Notes under the pieces: generated by a model | What the model was told of the DNA's origin: nothing | The model's input: the letters and a program-made list of their open reading frames with translations, nothing else | Databases searched by the model: none | In this document: positions 21,763 through 32,174 of the stretch, piece after piece | Layout: each line of letters begins with the position of its first letter | Numbering within the stretch: the first letter of the stretch is position 1 | Source: Geminicoccus harenae | GTDB taxonomy: Bacteria > Pseudomonadota > Alphaproteobacteria > Geminicoccales > Geminicoccaceae | Direction: 5' to 3' | NCBI RefSeq assembly: GCF_019800005.1 | Contig: NZ_JABGCL010000010.1 | Location: 1-64,000, forward strand | Length of the DNA: 64,000 bases | Translations under genes and position numbers: made by a program

Positions 21763-22929
21763 TCAGGCCCGCATGCCGCGCTGGATGGCGAACCGCCGCA
21801 GCGGCCGCAGCCGGTCCAGCAGGGTGAGGGCCGCCCCGCGGGCGCGCGTGACCGGCACCAGCTCGTTGGTGAACAGCCGGGCGAGGCCGTGGGTCAGCCA
21901 GATCGAGCGCGTGTTCGGGCCGCGCCGCTGCCGCTCATAGGCGCGCAGGACGTCGGGCGAGCCCGGCTCGTCCGGCCGCGCCGCGATCAGCCGCACCAGG
22001 GCCGCCACGTCGGCGATTCCCATGTTGAAGCCCTGGGCGTGGATGGGATGGACGCCATGCGCGGCATCGCCGACCAGGGCCAAGCGGGGGGCCACGTAGC
22101 GGTCGGCATGCTGGCCGGAGAGCGGCCAGACGCCCACCGGGCTGTCCAGCTCGGGCTCGCCCAGTGCGTGGTCCAGTGCCTCGTCCAGCTCGGTCAGCAA
22201 CTGCGCCGGCTCGCCTTCGGCCAGGGCCTTCGCCCGCTCCGGCGTCTCCACCCAGGTGATCCCGGTGCGGTCGGCGCGCAGCGGCAGCGTCGCGAGCGGC
22301 CCGCCCTTGCGCATCCGCTCCAGCACCGCACCGCCATTGTCGACCGGGTGGCGGACGATGAAGCCCAGGGCTGCATGGCCATAGCTCCAGCGCTGCAGGC
22401 CGATCCCGGCCAGCTTGCGCAGGCCGGAGCCGCGGCCGTCCGCGCCGATCACCAGGCCGGCCGGCAGCCGCGTGCCCCCTTCGGTGCGGACGGCGATGCC
22501 TTCGGCATCGCGCTCGATGGCGCTGACCCGGTCGGTGACCAAGTGGCGGCGGCCGGCCTGCTCCAGGAACAGGTCGAGCAGCACCTGGCGCAGGACCCGG
22601 TTCTCGAAGCCCTGGCCGAACGGGACCGGGCCCGGTGCATCCTCCTCCCGGTAGCTGACCTTGGCTGCACTGCCGACGTCCAGCACCTCGACCCGCCGGA
22701 TCGGCGCGCCATAGGGGGCCAGCGGCGCCCACAGGCCCAGCTCCTCGAGCTGTAGGATGCTGCCGGCCAGGAGTGCCAGGGTCCGCCCGTCGGGCGGCGC
22801 CTTGCGGATCGCCGCCGGCGCCGCCGGCTCGACCACCTGGACATCGATCCCATGGCCTGCGAGCGCCAGGCCCATGAGCAGGCCGGCATGGCCGCCACCC
22901 ACCACGACGACCCGGTCATTCCGGCTCAT
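21763..22929 (-). CDS. UbiH/UbiF/COQ6-family FAD-dependent hydroxylase
   Basis: Flavin monooxygenase of ubiquinone ring hydroxylation. Rossmann FAD motif [21 protein letters not shown] at residues 7-27, the middle DG motif [13 protein letters not shown], and the second FAD motif [23 protein letters not shown] (GD-x-AH-x-x-x-P-x-x-x-Q-G) identify the UbiH/COQ6 group. 388 residues is typical. Which ring position it hydroxylates cannot be told from sequence alone. It is co-directional with ynfA, one base upstream of it, and diverges from the exported-protein gene at 23026. Confidence 0.9.
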   Translation of the reverse strand: MSRNDRVVVVGGGHAGLLMGLALAGHGIDVQVVEPAAPAAIRKAPPDGRTLALLAGSILQLEELGLWAPLAPYGAPIRRVEVLDVGSAAKVSYREEDAPGPVPFGQGFENRVLRQVLLDLFLEQAGRRHLVTDRVSAIERDAEGIAVRTEGGTRLPAGLVIGADGRGSGLRKLAGIGLQRWSYGHAALGFIVRHPVDNGGAVLERMRKGGPLATLPLRADRTGITWVETPERAKALAEGEPAQLLTELDEALDHALGEPELDSPVGVWPLSGQHADRYVAPRLALVGDAAHGVHPIHAQGFNMGIADVAALVRLIAARPDEPGSPDVLRAYERQRRGPNTRSIWLTHGLARLFTNELVPVTRARGAALTLLDRLRPLRRFAIQRGMRA

Positions 22930-23025
22930 CGGCCAGCTCCCGCAGCCGGGCGTTTCCGGACGCTCGACGACGCAGGGACGGGCAGGCTAGGTTCAGGGCC
23001 GGTCGGGGAAGTTGCGGTTGGTTCC

Positions 23026-23631
23026 ATGCGTCTCGTTGCCCTTGTCTGCGCCCTGTTGCTGGCTGCCACCCTGCCGGCGTCCGCCGATCAGGTCACCGAT
23101 CAGATCGATCTCGGCAAGCAGTACTACGAAGAAGGTGACCTGGGGGGCGCCATCAACGAGCTGCAGTTCGCGATCCAGGACATCCGGTCGCAGCTCGCCG
23201 AGCAATATCGCGCGGGCTTCCCGCCAGCACCCACGGGCTGGACGTTTGAGGACAGCGAGGAGGACAGCAGCGCCGCCATGGCGATGTTCGGCGGCGGCAC
23301 GTCGGTCGTCCGCACCTACACGCAGGAGGGCGGCGACGGCTCGATCGAGGCCCGGATCTCGGTGGACAACCCGATGATCCAGGGGCTGGCGGCGATGGTC
23401 AGCAACCCGGCGCTGATCGCGGCCAATCCCGGCGCCAAGCGGGTTCGGGTCGGGCGGGACAATGCGATGGTGCAGTTCGAGGAGGGCGGCGACAGCGGCC
23501 AGGCCACGCTGATCCTGGGCGGGCGGATCATGCTGCAGTTGGAAGGGCGCGGGCTGGAGAACGGCCAGATCCTGGAGGACATGACCCAGGCCTGGCAAGT
23601 GGACGTGCTCAAGAAGATCGCCGGGATGTGA
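23026..23631 (+). CDS. exported protein of unknown function
   Basis: 201 residues; the start is set at ATG 23026 because a Sec signal peptide (MRLVALVCALLLAATLPASA) begins there; the frame is open further upstream. After the signal comes a single TPR-like helix pair (IDLGKQYYEEGDLGGAINELQFAIQDIRSQL), then a beta-rich domain (TYTQEGGDGSIEARISVDNP, AKRVRVGRDNAMVQFEEGG). No cysteines in the mature part. I do not recognise the family. It lies ten bases upstream of the TauE/SafE gene, on the same strand. Probably periplasmic. Confidence 0.75.
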   Translation: MRLVALVCALLLAATLPASADQVTDQIDLGKQYYEEGDLGGAINELQFAIQDIRSQLAEQYRAGFPPAPTGWTFEDSEEDSSAAMAMFGGGTSVVRTYTQEGGDGSIEARISVDNPMIQGLAAMVSNPALIAANPGAKRVRVGRDNAMVQFEEGGDSGQATLILGGRIMLQLEGRGLENGQILEDMTQAWQVDVLKKIAGM

Positions 23632-23641
23632 GCCCACTTCG

Positions 23642-24391
23642 TTGAACCAGGACCTGTTCTACTGGACGCTGGTGATCACCGGCGTCCTGATCAGCGCGCT
23701 CAGCAAAGGTGGCTTCGGCGGCGGGCTCGGTATGGTGTCGGTGCCGCTGATGAGCTGGGTGATGTCTCCTGCCCATGCCGCGGCGATCATGCTGCCGCTG
23801 CTCTGCCTGATGGACGCGATCGGCGTGTGGGCGTACCGCCGCAGCTGGAGCCGGGCGGCGGTGGCGGCCCTCCTGCCCAGCGCGCTGGTCGGAATCGTGC
23901 TCGGCACCCTGGCGTTCGACTGGCTGTCGGAGGACGCCGTGCGCATCCTCCTGGGCGCCACTTCGGTGCTGTTCTCGCTGGACTGGTTCCTGCGCCCGGC
24001 GGCCAGGATCGGCACCGGCAAGCCGCCCCGGCCGCTGTCCGGCATGCTGCTGGGCAGTGCCGCCGGCTTCACCAGCACGATTGCCCATGCCGGCGGACCG
24101 CCCGCCAACCTCTATCTGGTGCCGCTGCGGCTGAACAAGACGGTGTTCGTCGGCACGATGACCATCCTGTTCGCCGCCATCAACCTCGCCAAGCTGCCGC
24201 CCTACTTCATGATCGGCCTGTTCGACCAGTCGATCGTCACCACCATCCTCTGCATGGTACCGGTGGCGGCACTGGGCATGCTGGCGGGGGTGTGGCTGCA
24301 CCACCGGGTCAGCGACCGGTGGTTCTATCCCTTATGCGTGGGCTTCGTGTTGCTGACCGGGGTCAAGCTGCTCTGGGACGGGTTCATGTGA
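23642..24391 (+). CDS. TauE/SafE-family sulfite or organic-anion exporter
   Basis: Inner-membrane permease, 249 residues, of the TauE/SafE (DUF81) family. The two half-repeats are visible: ISALSKGGFGGGLGMVSVPL in the first and GSAAGFTSTIAHAGGPPANLYL in the second, the usual glycine-rich substrate-pathway motifs, with about eight helices. The start is a TTG at 23642 with a poor ribosome-binding site, so translation may depend on the gene ten bases upstream. The anion transported is unknown. The end overlaps the signal-peptide start of the next, broken gene (ATGTGA). Confidence 0.88.
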   Translation: MNQDLFYWTLVITGVLISALSKGGFGGGLGMVSVPLMSWVMSPAHAAAIMLPLLCLMDAIGVWAYRRSWSRAAVAALLPSALVGIVLGTLAFDWLSEDAVRILLGATSVLFSLDWFLRPAARIGTGKPPRPLSGMLLGSAAGFTSTIAHAGGPPANLYLVPLRLNKTVFVGTMTILFAAINLAKLPPYFMIGLFDQSIVTTILCMVPVAALGMLAGVWLHHRVSDRWFYPLCVGFVLLTGVKLLWDGFM

Positions 24392-24797
24392 CCCTGCGGC
24401 TGGCCGGCCTCCTGCTGCTGATCGCGGCACCTGCCCTGGCCGGGCCGGGCCGCGCGACAGGCTGCCACCCTATGGGCGCTGCGCCTATGACCAGGAAGTG
24501 CTGCGCTATTGCGGCCTGTGGAACGACACACTGGCCGCCGGGGCCGAGCTTGCCTGTGCCGAGGCGAAGGCGGCCGATGGCCTGGACGAGCAGGGAGTCA
24601 GTGCTGCCAGGATCACGGCCGCTGTCGCGTTCGACCGCGAATGGCAGAACCGCTCGATCAGCGGCAAGCGGCTCTGGTGCCTGAGCGAGGGGCGGGCGGC
24701 GGCACTGGCCTTCTATGACCGCTGGCTCCAGGACCGGTTCAAGGAGCCGGCCGGGCTCGCGAAGGAGACCTGGCCGGCGGATACGGTCAGGGAATGA
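24388..24797 (+). pseudogene. small exported Cys-containing protein, frame-disrupted
   Basis: From a GTG at 24388, overlapping the TauE stop, one frame encodes a textbook signal peptide (VTLRLAGLLLLIAAPALA) and soon loses sense. A second frame, one base offset, carries the coherent remainder: RLPPYGRCAYDQEVLRYCGL and on to ...WPADTVRE, with four cysteines. The switch falls in the GC repeat near 24440-24460 (GGGCCGGGCCGCGCG), where a one-base indel would join them. Either a real frameshift, a sequencing error or, less likely, recoding. The uninterrupted part from 24498 on could still be made alone, but without export. Family not recognised. Confidence 0.6.
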
Positions 24798-25758
24798 GCA
24801 CCGTGGCGCCGGTGGTCTTGCGCGCCTCCAGGTCGCGATGGGCCGCGGCCGCGTCGGCCAGTGGGTATTTCTGCTCCACCTGGATCTTCACCGCCCCGCT
24901 CGCGACCACGTCGGTCAGGTCCTTGGCGGTCTCGAGCAGGTCCTGGCGCTCGGCGACATAGGAGAACAGGGTCGGCCGGGTCAGGAACAGGGAGCCCTTC
25001 TGGGCGAGCAGCCCGGTGTCGAACGGCTCCACCTTGCCGGACGACTGGCCGAAGGTGACCATCATGCCGAGGCGCTTCAGGCAGTCCAGCGACTTCAGGA
25101 ACGTGTCCTTGCCGACCGAATCATAGACGACGTCCACGCCCTTGCCGTCGGTCAGCTCCTTGACCCGGGCGACGAAGTCCTCGCGGCTGTAGACGATCGG
25201 GTGGTCGCAGCCATGCGCCTTGGCGAGCTCGGCCTTCTCGTCGGTCGAGACCGTGCCGATCACGGTGGCGCCCAGGTGCTTCGCCCACTGGCAGACGATC
25301 AGGCCCACCCCGCCGGCCGCGGCATGGATCAGGATGGTCTGGCCGGCCTCGACGCGGAAGGTGCGGCGCAGGAGATAGCGGGCGGTCATGCCCTTCAGCA
25401 TCATGGCGCAGGCCACCTCGTCCGGGATCGCATCCGGGACGGGAACGAGCGGGGCAGCCGGCATCACCCGCATATCGGTATAGGCGCCGATCGGCCCGGT
25501 GCCATAGGCGACCCGCTGGCCGACCTTCAGGTCGACGCCCTCGCCGACCGCCTCGATGATGCCGCAGCCCTCGAAGCCCGGCGTGAAGGGCAGGGGTGTA
25601 GGATAGAGGCCGGTGCGGAAGTAGCAGTCGATGAAGTTCAGGCCGACCGCGCGTTGGCGCAGCAGCACCTCGCCGGGGCCCGGCCGGGTCGGCTCGAAGC
25701 TCTCGGTTTCCATTACCTCCGGGCCGCCCGTCCTGCGCACCACTACTCGGGTCGCCAT
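24787..25758 (-). CDS. qor: NADPH:quinone oxidoreductase, zinc-free MDR family
   Basis: 323-residue medium-chain reductase of the Qor type, transferring hydride from NADPH to quinones or related compounds in the cytosol. Motifs: VGLNFIDCYFRTGLYPTPLPF and PGFEGCGIIEAVGEGV in the catalytic half, and the NADPH fold ILIHAAAGGVGLIVCQWAKHLGA. The zinc-binding cysteines of alcohol dehydrogenases are absent. The start at 25758 is preferred because AGAAGG lies nine bases upstream; an ATG at 25767 abuts that site. A longer frame through the next gene is a shadow. It overlaps the broken gene by 11 bases tail to tail. Confidence 0.93.
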   Translation of the reverse strand: MATRVVVRRTGGPEVMETESFEPTRPGPGEVLLRQRAVGLNFIDCYFRTGLYPTPLPFTPGFEGCGIIEAVGEGVDLKVGQRVAYGTGPIGAYTDMRVMPAAPLVPVPDAIPDEVACAMMLKGMTARYLLRRTFRVEAGQTILIHAAAGGVGLIVCQWAKHLGATVIGTVSTDEKAELAKAHGCDHPIVYSREDFVARVKELTDGKGVDVVYDSVGKDTFLKSLDCLKRLGMMVTFGQSSGKVEPFDTGLLAQKGSLFLTRPTLFSYVAERQDLLETAKDLTDVVASGAVKIQVEQKYPLADAAAAHRDLEARKTTGATVLIP

Positions 25759-25796
25759 CCGCTTCATCCTTCTCGGGTTCGTTTCGCTCCGTGCCG

Positions 25797-27833
<2,037 letters not shown>

Positions 27834-27934
27834 GACCAGGCTCCCTTCTCGTGGTGGTGGCGGTGCCGGAGGTTGCCGTCGGCCGCCTTCGTCCTAAGGA
27901 TGTGGAGCGGCGGGATCAAAACGGCGAGGCGGAC

Positions 27935-28204
27935 ATGAAAGTGAGCATCGACATCGACTGCACCCCCGAGGAGGCCAGGCAGTTCCTGGGCCTGCCCGAC
28001 GTGGCGCCCATGCAGAAGAGCCTGATGGACACGCTGGAAAAGCGCCTGTCGGACGCGATCAACGCCACGGACACCAAGCAGCTCATGGAGACCTGGCTGC
28101 CGCTGTCCAAGGGGCTGGAGCAGTGGCAGACCATCTGGGGGCAGATGATGGCGACCGCGACCGGGATGCGGCCACCAGCGCCGCCCAAGGACGAGCAGCG
28201 CTGA
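27935..28204 (+). CDS. DUF6489-like small protein
   Basis: 89-residue cytosolic protein beginning MKVSIDIDCTPEEARQFLGL, which I recognise as a conserved alphaproteobacterial small family (DUF6489); function unknown. Start at ATG 27935 with GAGG five bases upstream. It is mostly helical with a central LMDTLEKRLSDAINATDTKQL and an acidic/proline tail. Its TGA overlaps the presumed CTG start of mnmE (CTGA), and this pair is a conserved-looking transcription unit leading into the mnmE/parS region. Confidence 0.82.
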   Translation: MKVSIDIDCTPEEARQFLGLPDVAPMQKSLMDTLEKRLSDAINATDTKQLMETWLPLSKGLEQWQTIWGQMMATATGMRPPAPPKDEQR

Positions 28205-29535
28205 CGGGCGACACGATCTGGGCCTGGGCGACGCCGCCCGGGCGATCGGCGGTCGCGGTGCTGCGGATCTCCGGGCCGGCGGCGTTGCAGGCACTGGCGC
28301 GCCTGGGCGTCGCCCGGCCGCCCGAGCCGCGCCGGGCGGTGCTGGCCCGGCTGCGCGACGGGCCGGATGGGCCACCGGTCGACCAGGCCGTGGTATTGCG
28401 CTTTGTGGCCCCAGCCAGCTTCACGGGCGAGGACCTGGTCGAGCTGCAGCACCATGGCGGCATCGGCGTGCGCCGGATGCTGGCGGCAGCATTGGGCCGG
28501 ATGCCCGGCCTGCGCCCGGCGGAGCCCGGCGAGTTCACGCGGCGCGCCTATCTGGCGGGCAAGCTCGATCTGGCGGAAGTGGAAGGCCTGGGCGACCTGA
28601 TCGAGGCCACCACCGCACGCGGCGTGCGCGCGGCACTCTCGCGGCTGGAAGGCTCGGTGGGGCGCCGGGTCGGCCAGTGGCACGAGCAGCTCATGGAACT
28701 GCGCGCGGCGGTCGAAGCGGAGCTGGATTTCGCCGCGGACCAGGCCGATGTCGCTTCGGGCGCGCTCGGCCGGATCCGGCCGGACATGATGCGGCTGCGC
28801 GCGGAGCTGGCGGAGGCGCTGGCCCGGGCCCCGGTGGCGGAGCGGTTGCGCCATGGCTTCGTCGTGACGGTGGTGGGTGCGCCCAATGTCGGCAAGTCGA
28901 GCCTCGTCAACCTGCTGGCTGGCCGTGAGGTCGCGATCGTGACGGATCGTCCGGGCACCACGCGCGATCCGGTCGAGGTGGCCCTGGACCTGGACGGCCT
29001 GCCGGTGACGCTGATCGACACGGCCGGTCTGCGCGACAGCGACGACCCGATCGAACAGGAAGGGATGCGCCGCGCCAGGGACAAGGCGGCATCCGCCGAT
29101 CTCGTGCTAGAGCTGGTCGATGCGCGCGAACCGGTGCTGCCGGCACGGCCGGCGGTTCCGGTCGCGGCAGGCCAGGTGCGGCTGGTGGTGGCGAACAAGA
29201 CCGACCTGGCATCGGCGCCGGCGGACCATCTGGCGATCTCGTGCCGCACCGGGGCCGGGATCGACCGGCTGCTGGCAAGGGTGGCCGCAGCCCTGGCGGC
29301 GCCGGACCAGGCGGAGGCCGGGGCCGTGCCCGTGGGCGCCCGGGCCGAGGCGGCACTACGGGAAGCGCTGGTCGCCCTGGACGATGCGTTGGCGACGGTT
29401 CATCTGCCCGAGCCGGTGCTGGTGGCGGAGGCGCTGCGCCAGGCGAGCCAGGCATTGGCCCGCATCACCGGGGCAGGTGCCGACGCCGAGGACGTGCTGG
29501 ACCGGATCTTTTCCCGGTTCTGCATCGGCAAATAG
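28201..29535 (+). CDS. mnmE: tRNA uridine-5-carboxymethylaminomethyl modification GTPase MnmE
   Basis: With MnmG, installs the carboxymethylaminomethyl group on U34 of certain tRNAs. Features in order: N-terminal formyl-THF-binding domain (DTIWAWATPPGRSAVAVLRISG), helical domain, inserted G domain (G1 VVGAPNVGKSSLVN, G3 DTAGLRD, G4 NKTD) and the essential C-terminal FCIGK. The start is unclear: family homology begins at codon 28201-28207, where no ATG/GTG/TTG exists. CTG at 28201, coupled to the preceding stop and nine bases after AAGGA, gives 444 residues; the nearest standard start, GTG at 28123, would add 26 residues unlike the family. Confidence 0.93.
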   Translation: MTGDTIWAWATPPGRSAVAVLRISGPAALQALARLGVARPPEPRRAVLARLRDGPDGPPVDQAVVLRFVAPASFTGEDLVELQHHGGIGVRRMLAAALGRMPGLRPAEPGEFTRRAYLAGKLDLAEVEGLGDLIEATTARGVRAALSRLEGSVGRRVGQWHEQLMELRAAVEAELDFAADQADVASGALGRIRPDMMRLRAELAEALARAPVAERLRHGFVVTVVGAPNVGKSSLVNLLAGREVAIVTDRPGTTRDPVEVALDLDGLPVTLIDTAGLRDSDDPIEQEGMRRARDKAASADLVLELVDAREPVLPARPAVPVAAGQVRLVVANKTDLASAPADHLAISCRTGAGIDRLLARVAAALAAPDQAEAGAVPVGARAEAALREALVALDDALATVHLPEPVLVAEALRQASQALARITGAGADAEDVLDRIFSRFCIGK

Positions 29536-29543
29536 CCGCTCCA

Positions 29544-29559
29544 TGTTTCACGTGGAACA
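29544..29559. other. parS: parS-like ParB-binding site 1
   Basis: TGTTTCACGTGGAACA, one mismatch from the chromosomal parS consensus TGTTTCACGTGAAACA. It lies in the 25-base gap between the 3' ends of mnmE and the antiporter gene, about 5 kb from parA and 12 kb from the presumed origin. Confidence 0.85.
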
Positions 29560-29560
29560 A

Positions 29561-32071
29561 TCAGCTGGCCGGCTCGGCCGGCTCCTGCCACACGCCCAGA
29601 CGCTCGGCCGCCACGCGGCGGATGGCCGCCGCTGCCTGGGGATCGGCGGCCAGGAACCGGTCGAACACGTCGGCATGCAGTTCGAGCAGGTGGCAGTAGC
29701 CCATGGCGACCACGTCGGCGCGGCGCGGCTCGCGGGTGAGCAGGCCGAGTTCGCCGAAGAAGTCGCCGGTGCCGAGCCGGACCGGCTCGTCCAGGACCAC
29801 CTCGACCGCGCCGCTGGCCACGAAGTACATCCGGTCACCCAGCGCGCCAGAGCGCACGATCCGTTCGCGCGGCAGCACCATGCGCGGGCGGAGCAGGCGG
29901 CTGACCGCCTCGATCTGCTCCGGCGCCAGACCCTTGAACAGCGGCAGCTCGCGGAGGATCGCCGGGATGTCCATGTGCAGGTCGAGGGTCGGCGCCTCCT
30001 CCAGCCGGTGCGCGCGCAGGCGGGTCGTCTCCATCAGGTTGCGATAGACCGGCGGGGTGATCAGCCGGTCCTGCAGCATCTGCCGGTAGGCATCCTCCTC
30101 CATGCGCAGGGCAGCGCGGTCCAGGTAGCGGGCGCGCAGCGCCTCGGCATAATCGGGATATTGCAGCTCCAGGGCGTCGAAGCTGCGGTCGACCAGCTCC
30201 TTGCGGTCGCGGACCACATGCAGCGCCGTCTCGGCGACCCGCGGCTCGAACAGGGAGGGCAGCCGCTCCCGGGCGAACTCGACACATTCGTTCATGACCC
30301 GCCGGCTGATCAGCATGACCTCGAACCGGTCGGCAAGCTGGCGGGCCAGCGGGGTGGACCAGCGGAAGGTGCGCTGGATCCAGACGCATAGCCGCATGTA
30401 CCAGTCGAACCGGCTGAGCCGCTTGGCAGCCGACCGGTAGCCGCGCACGCCATCGGTCTGCAGCGCGTCCTGGAGCAGGTCGGTATTGGCGAGAAGCTGG
30501 GCAGCCGTGCGCCGGCCGGCGAGGCCGCGGCCGATCTCCTCGACATAGAGCGTGGCCTCGCGCTGCGTGACGGTCAGCAGGGCCGCGGTGAGCTGCTGGG
30601 ACAGCATGTCGTCGCCGAGTGGCGCCACCCGCCGCGGCAGGGCGAGGCGCGCCTTGTTCAGCCGGTCGATCTCCGGCGAGGTCTCCGGGTCGATGCCGAG
30701 CCGCACCGCCTCCAGCCGGAGCCGGTCCAGCATGTCGGTCTGGCTGAGCTCCAGCGCGCGGTCGCGCACCATGCGTTCCAGCGGGCCGAGCTGGTTCAGC
30801 CCGAGCCAGCCGATCAGCGCGCGCAGCGTGGTGCCCTGGACGAACAGGGTGAACAGCACGTAGGAGACCGCCACCACCTCGACCAGGTGCTTCACCTCCT
30901 GCGCGATGCCCGGCAGCTCGGAAACGGCGAGCGCCAGGGCCAGGGTGACCGCGCCGCGCAGACCACCCCAGAGCATCACCAACCGATAGGCGCTGCGGAT
31001 CGGCGCGGCGAGCTTGAGCGCGGTGAGCAGCGGGATCACGGCGTAGAGCACGAAGATGCGGGCCGCGAAGGTGGCGAGGATGAGCACGACCAGCAGGAAG
31101 AAGTCGTGCAGCCGGAACTCGACCAGCACCTTGGGGATCAGCATGGCCGCCATCATGAACACCAGCGACGCGGCCCAGAAGCCGAGCTGCTGCCAGACAT
31201 GATGGATCGCTCCCCAGGAGCCCGTGCTCATCCGGCGCCGGCCGAGATAGCCGAATGCCAAGCCCGCGGCGACGGTGGCGACCACGCCAGAGATATGCAG
31301 CACGTCCTCGCCGATGATGTAGGCGAGGTAGGCCAGCGACACGGACAGGGTGATCTCGGCGGGCCCGGCCCGGTCCAGCCGGGTGAGCAGGGCCGCGCCG
31401 AGCCGGCCCAGCACCAAGCCGAACAGCCCGCCGCCGATGAAGTCCCACAGGAAGGTCCAGGCGATCGCGGTGGGATCACCGTCATTGCCGGCGCGCAGGG
31501 CGGCCACGAAGGCGCTGAACAGGGCGATCGCCGCGGCATCGTTCAGCAGGCTCTCGCCCTCGACCAGGTCGGACAGGCGGCGCGGTGCGCCCACCTCGCG
31601 GAACACCCCGATCACCGCGATCGGGTCGGTGGTGGCGACCACCGCACCCAGCAGCAGGCAGCCGGCCAATGGTACGGCGGTGAACGGGTTGAGTGTGATG
31701 CCGACCACCAGCGTGGTTACCAGCACGGCCAGCACCGCCATGGCCAGCACCGGCACCAGATCGTCGCGCAGCGCCCGGGCATCCAGGCTGATCGAGCTCT
31801 CGAACAGGAGGATCGGCAGGAATACCAGGAGCAGCATGTCCGGCGGGATGTGCAGGTCGGCGAGGTTCCCGATCAGCCCGCCCAGCCCCGGCGACCAGCC
31901 GGGGAACATGTGGGTGTCGGTGAAGAACAGGAGGCCGCCGATCGCGATGCCGACGATCGCCAGCAGGGTGGTGGCCGGCAGGCGCAGGCGATCGGCCAGG
32001 GCCGGCACGAAGGCGGAAATCCCGAGCAGCACGGCCAGCGCCAGCATGGCGAGCACGACGGAGGACATCAT
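29561..32071 (-). CDS. CPA1-type Na+/H+ antiporter with C-terminal cyclic-nucleotide-binding domain
   Basis: 836 residues. The N-terminal ~400 hold 12 or so membrane helices of the CPA1 exchanger fold, including GAVVATTDPIAVIGVFREVG with the TDP motif and EGESLLNDAAAIALFSAFV with the paired acidic residue ND expected for ion binding. A long helical cytosolic region follows, then a cNMP-binding beta-roll near the end (ELPLFKGLAPEQIEAVSRLL ... GDFFGELGLLTREPRRADV). Similar plan to plant SOS1 and some bacterial NhaP-type exchangers. The start at the first of tandem ATGs (32071) follows AGGGAAAC. It sits between mnmE and mnmG in the opposite direction, breaking the usual adjacency of these genes. 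Confidence 0.9.
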   Translation of the reverse strand: MMSSVVLAMLALAVLLGISAFVPALADRLRLPATTLLAIVGIAIGGLLFFTDTHMFPGWSPGLGGLIGNLADLHIPPDMLLLVFLPILLFESSISLDARALRDDLVPVLAMAVLAVLVTTLVVGITLNPFTAVPLAGCLLLGAVVATTDPIAVIGVFREVGAPRRLSDLVEGESLLNDAAAIALFSAFVAALRAGNDGDPTAIAWTFLWDFIGGGLFGLVLGRLGAALLTRLDRAGPAEITLSVSLAYLAYIIGEDVLHISGVVATVAAGLAFGYLGRRRMSTGSWGAIHHVWQQLGFWAASLVFMMAAMLIPKVLVEFRLHDFFLLVVLILATFAARIFVLYAVIPLLTALKLAAPIRSAYRLVMLWGGLRGAVTLALALAVSELPGIAQEVKHLVEVVAVSYVLFTLFVQGTTLRALIGWLGLNQLGPLERMVRDRALELSQTDMLDRLRLEAVRLGIDPETSPEIDRLNKARLALPRRVAPLGDDMLSQQLTAALLTVTQREATLYVEEIGRGLAGRRTAAQLLANTDLLQDALQTDGVRGYRSAAKRLSRFDWYMRLCVWIQRTFRWSTPLARQLADRFEVMLISRRVMNECVEFARERLPSLFEPRVAETALHVVRDRKELVDRSFDALELQYPDYAEALRARYLDRAALRMEEDAYRQMLQDRLITPPVYRNLMETTRLRAHRLEEAPTLDLHMDIPAILRELPLFKGLAPEQIEAVSRLLRPRMVLPRERIVRSGALGDRMYFVASGAVEVVLDEPVRLGTGDFFGELGLLTREPRRADVVAMGYCHLLELHADVFDRFLAADPQAAAAIRRVAAERLGVWQEPAEPAS

Positions 32072-32174
32072 GTTTCCCTGCGATCCGGATTCGCCTATCA
32101 CCCGGGGGCGTCATGCCTTTGAAGCGGCGTGCGCGGCAATGCGCTAGTTCAATCCGGGACCGCTGCGACCTGCC

